From Phytophthora hibernalis (lineage: Eukaryota; Oomycota; Peronosporomycetes; Peronosporales; Peronosporaceae), in the NCBI GenBank assembly GCA_012656075.1, contig JAAKBF010000162.1, positions 186,001 to 250,000 on the forward strand: a DNA stretch of 64,000 nucleotides, read 5' to 3'. Within the stretch, counting starts at the first letter, position 1; each line of letters starts with the position of its first letter. A program made the translations under genes and the position numbers. The notes beneath the pieces are model-generated. The model saw only the letters and a program-made list of their open reading frames with translations, had not been told where the DNA came from and did no database searches. Positions 20,530 through 32,398 of this stretch are shown piece after piece.

Positions 20530-21932
20530 CTAAGGGGCACGCACCGGCTCGGTAGCTGCGAGTTTACTACCGACGGCCATCCGGACTTTGGGCCCTGGCA
20601 CTGGCGACCAACTCGCGGCGAGCAGGGACAAGAGACTCGTTACAATACAAGTGTCCATTGGCCGCTGCGGCATCCATTGCCGTAGAAGTGCAGCGCAAGT
20701 CCTGTACGCATGCTTTGCGATCTCCGTATCGGGATCGCTTCCGAGAGATAGCATTATGGGAGTGCAGAAGCATCAGTACCGGCGTTTTGGGCTGCGACAT
20801 CAATTGCACTGCAAGGATTCGGGTCATCAGAATGGCTTTCATGCTTTCGCTCCTTGAAGAGGTCGACATTCCAATCTTGTGAGTATTTTTCATGTAGCCA
20901 CCGCACCACCTCCAACCTACCAGCTCTTGCAGCTTCGAACATGCCTACAGATGGATCAAAAGGTAGCGCAAAAGTATCCATGTACGTGATCAGCCATTGT
21001 GCCACGCATACATGGCCACCCCAGCAACCAGCACGCACAGAGCCGGCGACGGCGTTTTGCGTTTTCGCTGTGCTTTCCGTGCGAGACACTAACCACTGCA
21101 CGAAGCTCACATCGCCGACTTTTGAAGATTGGAAAAGTGCCAGGTAGGTAATATCCTGCACGTTGCCGTGTCCACAACTCAAAAGATAGCGAAAAATCTC
21201 CGCTCGAAGACTCCACTCTGTTTCAGAGCAACACGATAAACTGAGCTTTCCTACTCCGGCTATCGCCCACTTGACTTGTTCAGGGTTTTTCTGGGTGAAG
21301 GCGACGCACACTAGTTCAACGTTTGCTTCCTTTGCCTCTGCGCTGCAGTGAGCACGTTCGAACAACCACCGCGCGAGAGGCCAATGCTTTGCTCTTGCAG
21401 CTTCTACAATACTCGACTCACTCCATGGAATTGGTCCACGCGTTGGATCTGCCGCGAAAACTTGTAACATCGCTCTATGTCCACCACGAGCACCTTCCTC
21501 GATAACTTCTTGACTGATTGGGCACCGTGGGAAGTGAACCAATAGCCACTGGAGCATAATTAGACCTTCACGACGCACGGTTTGGACCAAGAATCTGGAA
21601 AATTCCCATTGAGAGTAGTGTGGTTCGGTCTGTAAGATCTTCGCGAGGCTCCACTCAGTGCGTTTAGCATCGCGAAGACTCCTCGACCACACCAAATCCA
21701 GCAACGCTTTCGACCCAAGAGGACTCGATTGACAGGCGTGCGATAGTGAAATCTCGGAGACCAGAAAGTCTGACACGATTGAAACCGCCTTGACGAGACA
21801 AGTACTCGATTTGATATTGTTGCGGAGGACGAAGCTTGCGAGACGTGAGACTTGATGCAGCTTTTTGCAAATGAACCCCTTGACTTTGAGTAAAAAATCG
21901 AAACGGCTCGCAGGCGTGCGAACACTTGCCAA
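20530..21932 (-). CDS. Ankyrin-repeat protein of the oomycete type
   Basis: A 392-residue open frame (20754-21932) starts MASVRTPASRFDFLLK and contains oomycete-type ankyrin units with the recurring W-L-hydrophobic second helix: LIMLQWLLVHFP, HWPLARWLFERAHCS, VSFVQWLVSRTE, VCVAQWLITYMD, LEVVRWLHEKYSQDW. It ends at 20754 with a divergent tail, but another frame downstream (20690-20560) reads AMDAAAANGHLYCNESL, a further ankyrin helix, so a one-base break near 20770 probably truncates it. The protein would act as a protein-interaction scaffold; no effector signal peptide or catalytic domain is visible. It is one of two ankyrin loci in this window; the other (3.9 kb) is a fragment. Confidence 0.7.
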
Positions 21933-22156
21933 CGGCTGCCGTTGGCAAGTTCATTTTTCATGAACTTGAGATCCCAGATTGTTTTTCAAGGCATTTGCCG
22001 TGCACAGACTCTCGCTCCACCTTGTTCAAGGCAGGCGTCACGCGCATAATGTTGGAGAGTCTAATGCTGACAAAAAGTGGTGCTGTCATTTAATATCTTC
22101 AAGATTATTTTCGAAAATGATCGTCTCACTCAAAATCTGCTCGAAGCTCGCAAAAG

Positions 22157-22228
22157 CGTCCTCGAGGGGACTCGAACCCCAATCCCCGCCTTCGGAGGGC
22201 GATGCCTTATCCATTAGGCCACGCGGAC
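22157..22228 (-). tRNA. tRNA-Arg, anticodon CCG
   Basis: The minus-strand sequence folds as a cloverleaf: acceptor GTCCGCG/CGAGGAC (one mismatch), D arm around GGCCTAATGGATAAGGC, anticodon stem TCGCC/GGCGG closing the loop CTCCGAA (anticodon CCG, decoding CGG), short variable loop and T loop TTCGAGT flanked by GGGG/CCCC. There is no intron. The discriminator base is G. A T-rich stretch suitable for Pol III termination is not obvious immediately downstream. Confidence 0.9.
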
Positions 22229-22513
22229 AGCACATACCGGTAAGTATCAGTCTTGCTTACCCAAAGCAGCGACATTTTGTCAAAAAAGCAGAAACCGGCT
22301 TCTCGGATCCGCTAAATGCAACTCGATCCAATGACCCTCGGCAATATCAACACGATCCTTCATTCCAAGCGCAATGTGCATGTATTTATCAACCTCTGTA
22401 GGTCACCACACAACATTCCCAGTATATGGTATCTGAATATCCTGTAGCTGCACCAAAGCTTGTGAATCAAAAAAGGTACTTTTAACACTTGAGTGGTGCA
22501 CATCATCTTTGAA

Positions 22514-24557
22514 ATGAATCAAGCCAAGGCGCTCCAAACGGAGGGCAATACGCAGTATGCCGACGGTCGCTACGACGCCGCGCGTGCGTCCTACACGCAC
22601 GCAATCGAACTACTAACTGTAGGAGATGAAAGAGCGTCTTTCGGCGCGTCTGTTCCTAGTGATGCGGCTTCGTGGAGGGCTCTGACGGCCTCACAATTGC
22701 TCTCCAACCGCGCACAGACGTCCATCCAGGAGCGCGACTTCGCTGCAGCGCTGTACGGTGCGCGGCAGCAATAATTGCAATAGGAAAATCATCTAAACTC
22801 ATGGGAAATATGAATTTGTGTTGTATTTGCACCTCCAGACGCTACCCAGGCACTCAAGCACAACCCAAGCAACGAGAAGGCGCTGCTACGTAAGCTCGTG
22901 GCGCTGGAGAACCTCGAGAGGTTCGAGGCCGCCTTGCAATTGGTGAACAAAGTGCTCGACAACGGGGAGAAAAATGCTTCGACGGTTTTCCAGTACTGTG
23001 TGGCCATTCGACGTCGGCTGCGGAAGAATCTGGCGAGGGACCGCGAGGTTGCTGCCAGCGAGATCAAGCAGATGGGCAAAATGGTTCACGACAAACAGCA
23101 GCTCCGAGTGAACTTCGGGTGCGTGGGGATTGATTGCGGACACCAGCGGGTGTTTGCTTTGGAGGAACAGACACATGGACGCTAATTCGTGTGTTTTCGT
23201 TCGTGTTTTTCGTGGTAGATGTCTGCTGCCGTCGCAAGTACCGTTGGGCCAGTGTTTTGACGTGAATGTCAATATTGGCAACGAGTTCGGACTCTTCCGA
23301 CGGGATTACGTGAGGAATGGAGAGCATGTTTATCTGCAGTGCTCGTTGCGCAACAACACCAATGGCAGATATAAGTTGGCTTTTCAGGAGCCATTGGTCC
23401 CGTCGGGTGCTGGCGTTGCAGGAAGTATTGATGCGAATGGTAAGCTGACGTTGAACGACCGAGGAAAGGCAAGCTTCCGGGTTGCTGTTGTGACTGGAGA
23501 TGAAGCAAGAGAGACAAATTCTTCGAACCCCGTCGCGCTTCAGATTCGTGCACACGAGGCATCCAAAGTGACGTGGAACCTGTTTCCCGTTGTGTCATTG
23601 CCTTTTACTGTTGTGCCTGTTGGCGGGGGCATGAAGGATAGAATGACAGGAGACCTCGGTGTGCATTGCTGCCGAGCTGTGGCGATGGAAGGGCTACAAC
23701 GAGATATCCTTCTTGCCGAGTCACCCGGGAACCTGGGTACGTACTGTTGCTTCTCGATATCATTTCAGGATGCCAAGTCAGCGGATACTTATGTCTACTC
23801 GGCCTATGTACCCGTTGTTCAGGAATTGGAGGCAAATTATGGGACTCGTGCTTAGTGTTAACCCGTTATCTAGCTGCGCGGCAGGAGCTACTCGTTGGAA
23901 AGCAAGTTGTGGAGCTTGGAAGCGGACTTGGCCTCGTTGGTATTTTTTGCGCCATGCTGGGCGCGCAAGTCACTCTCACAGACATGCAGGTACGCAAGCA
24001 CCGGCTTGCTGCAACCTCTTGCTTGTGTATTCAAAGCGTACTGTAGATCCAACGTACTTATCATTGATTCTGTCCTGGTGATGCTTACTTGTGCATAGGA
24101 AGTTATACCGTTGCTGGACTACAACATCCGTTTGAACTTTCACGATCCGAGCGAAGCAGGTCCGTCAGAGAGCTCTGCTAAAGGAGACGTTGCTGTGCTC
24201 CCAGTTGCAAGGCCGCATCTGTGGGGAGAGCCTCCGCGCGATCTGCCACCGCAACCGGACGTGCTCGTGCTCTCGGACGTCGTATATGATCCGGAAGGAT
24301 ACGCGCCGCTCGTGACATCTCTTGAAACGCTAGCCGCTTCACCGAAGACGCTGGTGCTGATGGCGCATCGCTCGCGCAACCCGATGGAGCATCAGTTCTT
24401 TGAACTGCTGTCGCAGAGCTTCTCGTGCGAGCAGATCGACTGGCTTTTCACCGAGAAGTCCGCCCCGAAAGCACCTTCAGCTGGTGGACCACCAAGTGCA
24501 GAGCAAGCACTTCAAGACGTGAAAATTTTTGTCATTCGACGGCTGGCAACACAGTGA
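22514..24557 (+). CDS. TPR protein fused to a METTL21/PF10294-type methyltransferase, five exons
   Basis: Introns at 22758-22838, 23119-23218, 23737-23822 and 23990-24098 are all GT-AG and restore one continuous frame of about 555 aa without indels. Residues 1-140 form TPR helices (ALQTEGNTQYADGRYDAARASY, LSNRAQTSIQERDFAAALY, then TQALKHNPSNEKALLRKLVALE). A middle region has a beta-rich segment (GQCFDVNVNIGNEFGLF ... GKASFRVAVVTGD). The C-terminal half has the seven-beta-strand methyltransferase hallmarks: KLWDSCLVLTRYL, VVELGSGLGLVGIFCA (SAM-binding motif I), VTLTDMQEVIPLLDYNI and DVLVLSDVVYDPEGY, the D-x-x-Y motif of lysine methyltransferases. A protein-lysine methyltransferase with a TPR substrate- or chaperone-binding module is likely; the substrate is unknown. 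Confidence 0.85.
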
Positions 24558-26772
24558 CCGGGCTCGGTCGGTTCAAGGCAATCAGTACTGCTGGTAAAGA
24601 AGTCCGCAGCGACGCCACCGATCGGTAGGAGTGGGAGGTAACGACAGAGCAAACACTCGAGTTGTCTCCTGAAGTTGGCGAGGACACGAAGTGAGACGAA
24701 AACACAGCAGAAAAATACTTGACGGCGCTGGTCAGGCGCAGAGTAGGAGACGAGGTGACCGACCTGTCAGTGCATAGAGCATGACATGAATAAGAAGGCC
24801 GCTTCAACAAGGTGGAATTCGGATCGATGGCCTCTAGGGTGAACCTCATTGACGAATCTGGCTCTAGCAGGTTGATTTTCTTGCGCTACTTGTCGCTGAC
24901 AAGCTACGGAGACTGCTAAACCGGCTCACACGCGGTCTATTGTGCATGGCGCCGTCCATTCACCCGCCACGACAGACTTGACCGAATTTTCCGTGGAGGA
25001 AGCCGCAAAGGACACGCAGCTTGATCTGATGGTCCACCCAAGCAACCAAGCAACTCGTAAGTCACAGTTGTGCATTCGTTGGACTTATCGTTGAAGAGTG
25101 CTGGGTGGTCGTGCGGCGATTTCGTGACGGCATTCCCGCACTGTTGTTGCTAACTCTGCGAGCAATGAAAGAGGGCGCTTTCGATGTCCTCCGTGACTCG
25201 GTGAAAGATCTAGAGAGCTTTTCGATCGTCAAAGACCAGCCCGCGCCGCCCCGCTTTTCCGATGCTCGTGCGCAGTGGAGCAAGAAGGGGCTTGCTTGAT
25301 CGTGGAACTACGAGGGAGCAACAAGTTGATGCAAGCGTCAGAAAGGATGTGCAGTAATTAGTCAACAACCTCACAAAACAAGTGGCATCGGAAGTTGACC
25401 AAGCTGTTGCTGATCAAGCGCGATGGGGAACACTTGGTTGCTCCGATTTGCACCCGATGGTGTTGGCCGTCGCCCGAGCACGTGCTGCTTTTGAGCTGTG
25501 CAGGTGGGATGCCCGATCTCCGCATCTTTCATCCCCGTCGTGGGAAGCTCCAAGTGGAGCAAAGGCTCAGCAGAGAGAGCGCGTCTCCAGCTGGAGCGGC
25601 CATCTGCAGTGTAGTGGCGATCAAGTTCGCATCGCAAAAATTCGTGCGTGGGGCACTTACAATGCTGGACTTCGCAAGCTCACGGCAGAGACAAAGGTCG
25701 GGCATGTCTCCACAAGCGAGACGACACCGCGTCGGGAAGTATGCTGTGTTTCATCCCACGCCCACGTGGACTTTCGACGTGGAGGCATTCGCCGTCGGTT
25801 TGCCGTTGCCCTCAGGTCAGGCAGAGCCCGATACTGCTCGGTGCAAAAACTGCAACTGCAGCAACTTTGCTTCAGCCTGGTGATGGCAATGTGATGGCCG
25901 TAGGATACGGGCGCAATACTGCTCTAGCGCATGAAATCATGATGTGGCATAAACGGTTTGGCATTTGAGTATCTAAATATATCATAAAACGGCATGTTAC
26001 CTATGATCTGTCATATCGGCGGGGTTACCGCTCGTCCTCGCTATGTGCGCCGTCCGTTTCAAACGTGGCACTCTGATTGACACGTTCGTCGCCACGGTAT
26101 CAGATGTTGGCTCGCCATCTTGTTTTCTGGCAGCGGAAACAATCAAAAGCTCGTCTCTCGGCGCCCGGTTCAGCAAAATGTGAGCTTTGCGCTGGGCTCC
26201 GCTGTCCGTCGTGACCGGCGCCGGAGCTCGGCTGTGGATCAACAGCACCGGGCATTACGAATGCTGGATTTTGTCCGGCCCCGAGCAAACGAAGCGCCTC
26301 CTCTTTCCACCCTCACGCGCTGACAGGCGACGGCGTTTTGGTGGGCCCAAGCGGCTCGTCCTCGATTTCTTGAGCGCGTTGTCCGACGCAACGCTCGCGT
26401 CTCCGTTGGTCGGAGCAAACTCATAGACAGTGCGAGCACAGAGGTGCCAGCCGGCGCAGTCACGCACGCGGGCTGCGCTATCAGCAAAGTATCACGGCTG
26501 TCAAGCGTTTGTGCCACCAATGCAACCAGACACAGGAGAGGGGTCGCGAAAAGAGCAGAGCGGAGAGAGCTGTTCATTCTCGAATTTCACTGCTGGACAA
26601 CCAACGATCAGTTGTAGAAACCACCAGTACCACACAGTCGACCAACGCGACTACCAGACTCACCGAACCGCCAGTCTCCTTTTTTCCGTCTTCAGTAGCA
26701 ACCAAACAACCTGACCTACTTACCTCGGACACACTCAACGAATCACGGCATACTCCAGTCAGTTTGCTGTCG
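24558..26772. other. 2.2 kb with short coding-like remnants, no recognised gene
   Basis: Several pieces have coding-like composition but no continuous frame. On the plus strand TTDLTEFSVEEAAKDTQ (about 24975-25035) is followed by a GTAAGT, then CWVVVRRFRDGIPALLLLTL (25100) and an acidic/helical piece to 25299. At 25395-25883, WPSPEHVLLLSCAGGMPDLRIF and ICSVVAIKFASQKF resemble beta-propeller (WD40-like) blades. On the minus strand 25997-26480 gives a basic protein-like reading. None could be tied to a family. This may be one or two genes broken by indels. Confidence 0.3.
26239..26577 (-). CDS. Candidate small secreted protein with RALR motif (weak)
   Basis: A 112-residue frame begins with a plausible signal peptide (MNSSLRSALFATPLLCLVALVAQ) and has R-A-L-R at residues 61-64 followed by a basic stretch. 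RxLR motifs of oomycete host-translocated effectors usually lie 30-60 residues from the start, so the position is borderline. No EER follows. Other frames in this region look equally coding-like, so this may be chance. Confidence 0.2.
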   Translation of the reverse strand: MNSSLRSALFATPLLCLVALVAQTLDSRDTLLIAQPACVTAPAGTSVLALSMSLLRPTETRALRRTTRSRNRGRAAWAHQNAVACQRVRVERGGASFARGRTKSSIRNARCC

Positions 26773-26788
26773 ACTCACTCCACCTTTC
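26773..26788 (+). promoter_or_regulatory. Initiator-like element upstream of the MYB gene
   Basis: gactcactccaccttt aligns to the oomycete Inr consensus GCTCATTYYNCAWTTT with about three mismatches and lies about 30-45 bases upstream of the ATG at 26819. The spacing is suitable; the match is only fair. Confidence 0.3.
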
Positions 26789-26818
26789 ACCCAACAAGTA
26801 ACAAACCAAAGAACTTTC

Positions 26819-27861
26819 ATGTCATTCGGAATGGCCGAGCGGCAGCAAGTGCGCGCCCACGAAGAAAAGAAGGCCGAGCTTCACAGTGATGTCAAGGACA
26901 CCTCAGCAAACGACGACTACGATGACTGGTTGTCCACTTCGACCATTCCTGAGCTGGACCGCAAGGACCTGCTGATCGTCAAGGACGGCACCGTGCGCGT
27001 CGCCGAGTCCCTGGACAGGAGCAGCAGCAGCTGGACACCAATGGAGAAGTCGTTAAGGCTTCGGGTACATGGACCAAGGTTGAGCACGAGCGCTTTTTGC
27101 GCGCAATGGAGACGTTCCCAAAGGGCCCCTGGAAGGCCATCGCCGAAATGGTGGGTACCCGCACCGTTCGTCAAACGCAGACGCACGCTCAGAAGTACCG
27201 AGAGAAGCTGGCACGCCGCATGCGCGGTCTCCGCAACCGCAACGGCACCCTTCAAACCCCTCCGATGTCTTCCGGTCTGACTACCCTGGGGTACTCTCAG
27301 TCCCCCTACGCCAACTCGCACACAAGCGTCTACCACCAATCGCCCCACCCCGGTGCAATGGGGTTCATGGCTCCGGTCCCCACTCATATGAGTGTGCCGA
27401 TGGCAGCAACTCCTCTCGGACTTGCGAGAACGACTTCGCTGCCTGTCATGCCCATGCGCAATTCGCTGCAGCACCCTTACGTGTCCTGTGCTATGTCGAC
27501 TTCGGTTGCTATGGCTACCGCCGAGTTCAACAACCTTAGCACGTCTACGATCTCAAGCGCCTTCATTGGCAACACCAACTACCCGTCGTCGTGGGAAGCC
27601 AACACTGTCAAGGAGACCGTGCCCGACTTTGACGAGTCCATGGACTTCCTCATGGATGTGTACTCGACCAACCCCAACCAGATCAACTCCTCGGCAACTC
27701 CGGCATCGTCCACGATGACTGTCACGCCGACCGCGTGCATCCCTCGCACTCCGCAAACTCCAACGCTGTCGCTGGTTACCAAGCGGCACCCAGGCTACGG
27801 GTTCATCCAGGAACCCCAAAGAAAGCACGTGCGGCATTTGAGCCACGACAGTGTCAACTGA
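26819..27861 (+). CDS. SHAQKY-class MYB-like transcription factor, one frame break
   Basis: ATG at 26819 (MSFGMAERQQVRAHEEKK). After an acidic leader a single MYB repeat appears in a second frame: GTWTKVEHERFLRAMETFPKG, then PWKAIAEMVGTRTVRQTQTHAQKYREKL. The three regularly spaced Trp/hydrophobic positions and the THAQKY helix define the SHAQKYF/CCA1-like class, which binds DNA as a monomer in the nucleus. A one-base break near 27014 separates leader and repeat; bridging it gives about 347 aa. The C-terminal 230 residues are Ser/Thr/Pro/Met-rich (activation-domain-like) and end in RKHVRHLSHDSVN. In oomycetes related MYBs regulate sporulation and zoosporogenesis; whether this one does is unknown. 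Confidence 0.85.
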
Positions 27862-28189
27862 GAGCAGGAGGCGAAAGGCGTGTTGTTTTGACTTGGGCCA
27901 TTTAATTTATTTGTGTTAACTTTCTAAAGTATCGTTCAAATCGAACCGTGTTCAGCATGCTCCTCGATCATTGCGTGTCGGCTAAGCTTTTATAAAAGTT
28001 AGTCCAACTTAGGTTTTCTTACATGTGCCTTGTTAGAGTCCAACTTAGATTTTCCTGCACGGCAGTCGAAACACTGGTCAAGATGTAAATGCCTGACTAG
28101 AATGGTCATTAGAGTTCATTTCCTTCAGGAAACAGTAACACAATACACCTTTAAACTTTAAAAAAACTTAGGTTTTCCTATATGTTGCA
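27862..28189. other. Intergenic with three copies of an aacttaggttttcct motif
   Basis: The motif (t/c)caacttaggttttcttacat occurs at about 28003-28023, caacttagattttcctgcac at 28040-28059 and aaacttaggttttcctatat at 28164-28183. These short direct repeats are unexplained; they may be part of a decayed element or a regulatory cluster. The MYB 3' UTR also lies here. Confidence 0.4.
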
Positions 28190-28511
28190 GTGGTGCCAAC
28201 TACTGAAATCATTGACGACAATTTCTCGTCCTTTTTGCAAGACACACACGTTATGCTGGTCGCTAGAACCGGAAACGACAGCAGAGTTGATGTCAGCGCT
28301 GCTACCCACTGGACGCAAGTGTTCGTGTCGGAGTTAGGTAAAGTCTCGCCTTCAAATCGATCTTAGCATAAGCGGGATGCTCGTCATGGCGCCAGAGTTG
28401 ACTCACATTCGCCACCAGGGCCCAAATTTTCTCCTGCTGTTCACGTACGCGAACCACTTGCCTCACGTTGAAGAGCACAAGGATACTGTTTATGAGTTCA
28501 TAAAGTACTGA
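28190..28511 (+). pseudogene. Unrecognised coding remnant
   Basis: One frame reads PTTEIIDDNFSSFLQDTHVM and ATHWTQVFVSEL up to a GTAAAG donor-like site at about 28338. After a cacca/cag acceptor near 28420, another reads GPNFLLLFTYANHLPHVEEH and ends YEFIKY at TGA 28509-28511. The phases do not join without a one-base change. Composition and amino-acid use look coding, but I recognise no family and no start. Confidence 0.35.
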
Positions 28512-28602
28512 TATCAGTTAATTTGGCGTTCTATATTGTACCGAATTTAAAATCCGGATAACCGTGTATACTAACCACATAGACACACAAAACCTGAGGA
28601 CC

Positions 28603-29087
28603 ATGAGCTCGACACCCGCCGCCAACGCCCCACGCGCTCCGCAGCGTCTCACGCTGGAGGAGAAAGTCTGGATGGACCGACGACGGAGCGACATCGAGTA
28701 CTGCTCAGGCGTGGGAGGCGCCACGGGATCCGCTGTGCTCGCCGGCATCACCGGTACATGAACACCAATTTCACGAATTCCGAAGTTGAGCCATTAAGTC
28801 GTTAATCCTCACTTTTGTGTTGGTGTCAATTCAGCGTTGGGTCCGTATCCGAGGCGCGTGCAATTCCTCGCCATTGCGGGTGGCGCCCTCATTGGTGGAG
28901 GAGTCGGATACCTCTACGCCGACAGCAAGGCACTCGATCGGGTGCAGGACCTGAGCGCCAGTAGCAACCTGCGCAAACAAGTGCAGCAAATGTAAGAGCT
29001 GCAGTAGAGTAGAGGTAAGAACTGATGTTTGAGTGTGTGTTTTCTTCTAGTGAGATGGAGAAGAAGGCGTCCAAGGCGTCCAAGTAG
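28603..29087 (+). CDS. Small glycine-rich membrane protein, 114 aa, three exons
   Basis: ATG at 28603 (MSSTPAANAPRAPQRLTLEE). Introns 28754-28834 and 28992-29050 are GT-AG and join in frame; the last exon adds EMEKKASKASK. Two short hydrophobic glycine-spaced segments, SGVGGATGSAVLAGITALG and FLAIAGGALIGGGVGYLY, look like a helical hairpin of glycine-zipper type, flanked by Arg/Lys and a charged C-terminal helix. This fits a small organelle or ER membrane protein. No family was recognised with certainty. The gene is compact and complete, with no frame problems, and lies tail-to-tail with the V-ATPase gene. Confidence 0.75.
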
Positions 29088-29368
29088 AGGAGAGTGGACG
29101 ACACCAACTTTTCACCAAGAGAGGGTGAGAGAAGACAAGACGATGCTCAAAAGCTGCAAGTCCTATTATAAAAAGGAAGACGCGCACGCTTCCATATGCA
29201 CCGCAGACCTGTGCCTTCTCCTTCTCTTGCTAAACTGCTCAGGATCTGCTACTTCAGTTTCTCTTTTTCTGGGCCAACCACCTGCGAATCGGTGGATGGG
29301 GTTTTCGTATCGGATCTTGCTCTCTGAGCGGGGTCGACTTTCACGACCTCGCTCAATTCGCTTGCTGT

Positions 29369-32030
29369 CTAGACCTGCTGCGAGTCCTTGATTGTCTGCT
29401 TGAACGAGAACGGGTGGAACTTGTAGCCGTCGGCCTTGTAGAACTTGTTCTGGAACTCCACCCAGTGCAGACGCAGCGCGTGCAAGAAGCACTCCAGCAC
29501 GTCCATGGCCAAAATCACACCGAACGTCGTCGCCGCGAACACTCCAAAACCGATGAAAATGGCGATGAACGAGTCGCTGTTGATGGTGGACAGCATCGTC
29601 TTCTCCCAGAACACGGTAGCCAGCTCCGAGTGAGCCAGACTCAGGGCCCACAGTCGCAGGTACGACGCAGTGTTCGACACCATACCAAGCACGAACTCAA
29701 TGGTTTCAATACCCTGGTGGATGACCACCTCGCCGAACTCGAATTCCTCACCGTGACCGCCGTGGCCTCCAGAGTTGCCGTGCTGCTGCGACACCAAACG
29801 CTCCTCAGCTTCGTCTTCGAAGTCAACGTGGTGGTGAGTCACAGGCGGTGACGTGCGGTCGTTCTGAATCTTCAGGTAGATGGGCTTGATGAGAAGCATG
29901 GCCGGCACGGAGAGAAACGCCATCATTAGCAGTGTCTGCTGAGTCTCAAGCTGTCCATCGTAAAGCGGGTCCACCACGTTGCCAGGGGCAAGCGCGATAT
30001 TGATAAGCGTGTTCACAAGCGAAGGCGGACGGCAACCAGTGTGCTCGCCAGCGTAATTGTATGGGCACACCTCGTGCTTCATGCGCTCAGTCCAGTCAAT
30101 GCTCCACTTCATCACAATCAGCACGATCATGTAGCAGAACAGCGATACGGCGAACACGATCTGCGGCACGAACTCGAAGAAGAAGGTCGAGTAGTCACGG
30201 AAGTAGATGTTGTTCCAGCCCTTGAGGAGGATACCAAAGTCATCTGAATAATGCCGAAGATGACAGAAACCTTCATCTTGAACGAGTTGAAGAACAGCAG
30301 CTCGTTCGAAGACGTCTTCCAAACAGGATCCAGCCCAACAGCATACACGTTTTCTCCACCGGATACGTCTGTGGCGTTGACGTACGTCATCTTGCCGTCA
30401 ATTATGTATTGAGCCACACACCTCGCCTCACGGTCATGAGATTCGAGACAGTCCGGGTACGCGAACTTGGAGCCGAACAAGTTAAGTGGTAGTGAGAAGA
30501 AATCGTTGTAAATGAGACCAGCGTAGATGGCGAAGGCGCCCATCATAAACAGCATGTATCGGCCACCGTAAATCGAAGCCGCCATTTCGCCCATGTTTCC
30601 TGGTTGCTCGAGTCGGCGTTCCGTCAGGATCAAATACAGTCCGAAAAGCAGCACGCAGAAACCGTGACCAATATCACCGTACATGACGCCGAAAAGGAAC
30701 GGGAACGTCACAGCTGTGAACACTGACGGATTGATCTCGCGGTATCGAGGGCAACCGTACGTCTCCACGAAGGCCTGGAAGGCATCTGTGAACTTGTTTG
30801 TCTCGAAGTAAGTAGGCGGCACAGGCCACGGCTTGGCCACACTGTCCACAAGAGACGGCATGGACTTGTCATCCGCCGCTGTGTGCGCGCGTGACAGCAC
30901 GACGCACACTAGGCAGCGCCTCCTTGATGACCCAGCCCTCAGCACGCAGCATGCCACTCACGTCGGCACGGAACATGTTGAGTGCGTGGTACGTGGCCTT
31001 CTCCTGCAGGACCGACCACTTCCAGGACTCGAGCGTCTCCGCAAGGTCGCGGCACAGCAGCACGCAGCTTTCACGGTTGCGGCGCAAAATGTGGCTGCTC
31101 TGGTTGAGCTCGCCCGCGTTGCTCTGGATCAGGTGCGCAATCGCAGCACGATCATCCATAGGAGGCAGCGAGTACAGACGCGCGTGGAAGGCGTCGCAGA
31201 TTTTGCGCAGCTTGTTCTCAATAAACGCCGACTGGAAGAAGATCACGAACGCGTGCTTGGTCACGGGCTGGCCATTGGTCGGGTCCGCGAGGGGCTCCTC
31301 AATGGGCGAGAACCGCGTGAGGCAGTTGCCGCGCGTGGTCCGGAAGATCATCCTCTCGAACTTGAGTCTCTCATCAGCCGGTACAACACCCGTCACATTG
31401 CGGAAACGGAGCGTAGACGAGTCCTCTCCAGCTCCAGCAGATGCTTCCACAAAGCTATAACTTCCAGACCTGGAACCCGTCCTCGAAGTACGTCTTGCCT
31501 GCACCTCAGGAACTAAAAAATAAAAAAAGTCAGCAAAAACACACAAAACAAAAACTAACTAACTCACTCTCAATCTCAAAGAACTCTCCCGCTCTCGAGA
31601 TGATTTCCTGCAGCTCTTTGCGTTCGTTGTACTCCCGCGTGAGTTTCTCGTGCATCGAGTTGAGTTGCAGCAGCTCCTGCTCCTTGTCCTCCAGCAGTCG
31701 CTCCAGCGTGTCCAATGCACGGGCCGCCGTGTCCTGCGAGCCGTAGCGGATGTCGGCTGAGCCAGCCAGAAACTGGTCGATGGAACCCGCGGGCTTAGGT
31801 GCGATGCTGAACTTGGCCAACTCCACCTCAAAGTACCGCAGTTTGCGCTCCATCTCGTCGCAGCGCTTGACGTAGTTGACGTAGCGTCGCTGGAAGGGCG
31901 TGAGCTCTGGGTTCAGGTCCGTGAACTCCAGCACGCCCAGGTCGCCCAGTTTCTGCACGCAGTCGTGCGCCGCGTCCTCGTTCACAATGAGCGAGATGTA
32001 CTCCATCTCGGCCGAGCGGAGCCACTTCAT
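29369..32030 (-). CDS. ATP6V0A: V-type proton ATPase 116 kDa subunit a, two frame breaks
   Basis: Membrane subunit of the V0 rotor-stator that forms the proton half-channels. The start at 32030 (MKWLRSAEMEYISLIVNEDA) opens the typical N-terminal fold with LPFQRR-like LTPFQRRYVNYVKRC. Intron 31513-31567 follows FFEIE. The cytosolic domain continues with RFRNVTGVVPADERLKFERM. Breaks are seen near 30890 (frame change after VRRAVTRAH) and near 30245 (after IFGIIQM). The membrane domain has FPFLFGVMYGDIGHG, then EFVLGMVSNTASYLRLWALS with the Arg essential for proton transport, and ends KDSQQV at 29369. Total length, about 850 aa, is normal. No other feature suggests decay, so the two breaks are probably indels. 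Confidence 0.93.
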
Positions 32031-32398
32031 GGTAAAGCGTCTAGTGCAGCGGGTACGGGGCGGTGAGAGGAGGGAGTCGCACGAGACGAACCGCGAGATC
32101 CAGGCGCGTCGAATGCACTACTGGGGGTTAAAGCGGAAGTGGGGGCGTACTGACAGCAACGCACGAAGCTAAGCTTAGACTTAGCCGCGCTTTGGGGAGC
32201 TTCGCGTCTTGTACGACTTTTTTAGTTTCAGATGGGGGCGTACTTTACGCGGTAAGTACGAAAGATTCTAAAAATAAGATCGCGTTCTGTTTTTTTAGAG
32301 GGCAGTGAAAAGAGTGGCGATAGAAGAGTGACACGTAGATGGCTACATCTCATGTTGTTGAAGTGAGAGATGGCTACAACCCTTGACGATGTGCTGAA
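32031..32398. other. Intergenic, V-ATPase 5' side
   Basis: 370 bases without a supported gene. It should contain the V-ATPase promoter and the 3' end of the small secreted-peptide gene, both on the minus strand. Poly-T tracts (32216-32224 and 32290-32297) are the only visible simple feature. Confidence 0.3.

Noticed and set aside
26239..26577. Strong RxLR effector claim for RALR
   Set aside because: RALR lies at residue 61, lacks EER, and neighbouring frames look equally coding; kept only as a low-confidence feature.
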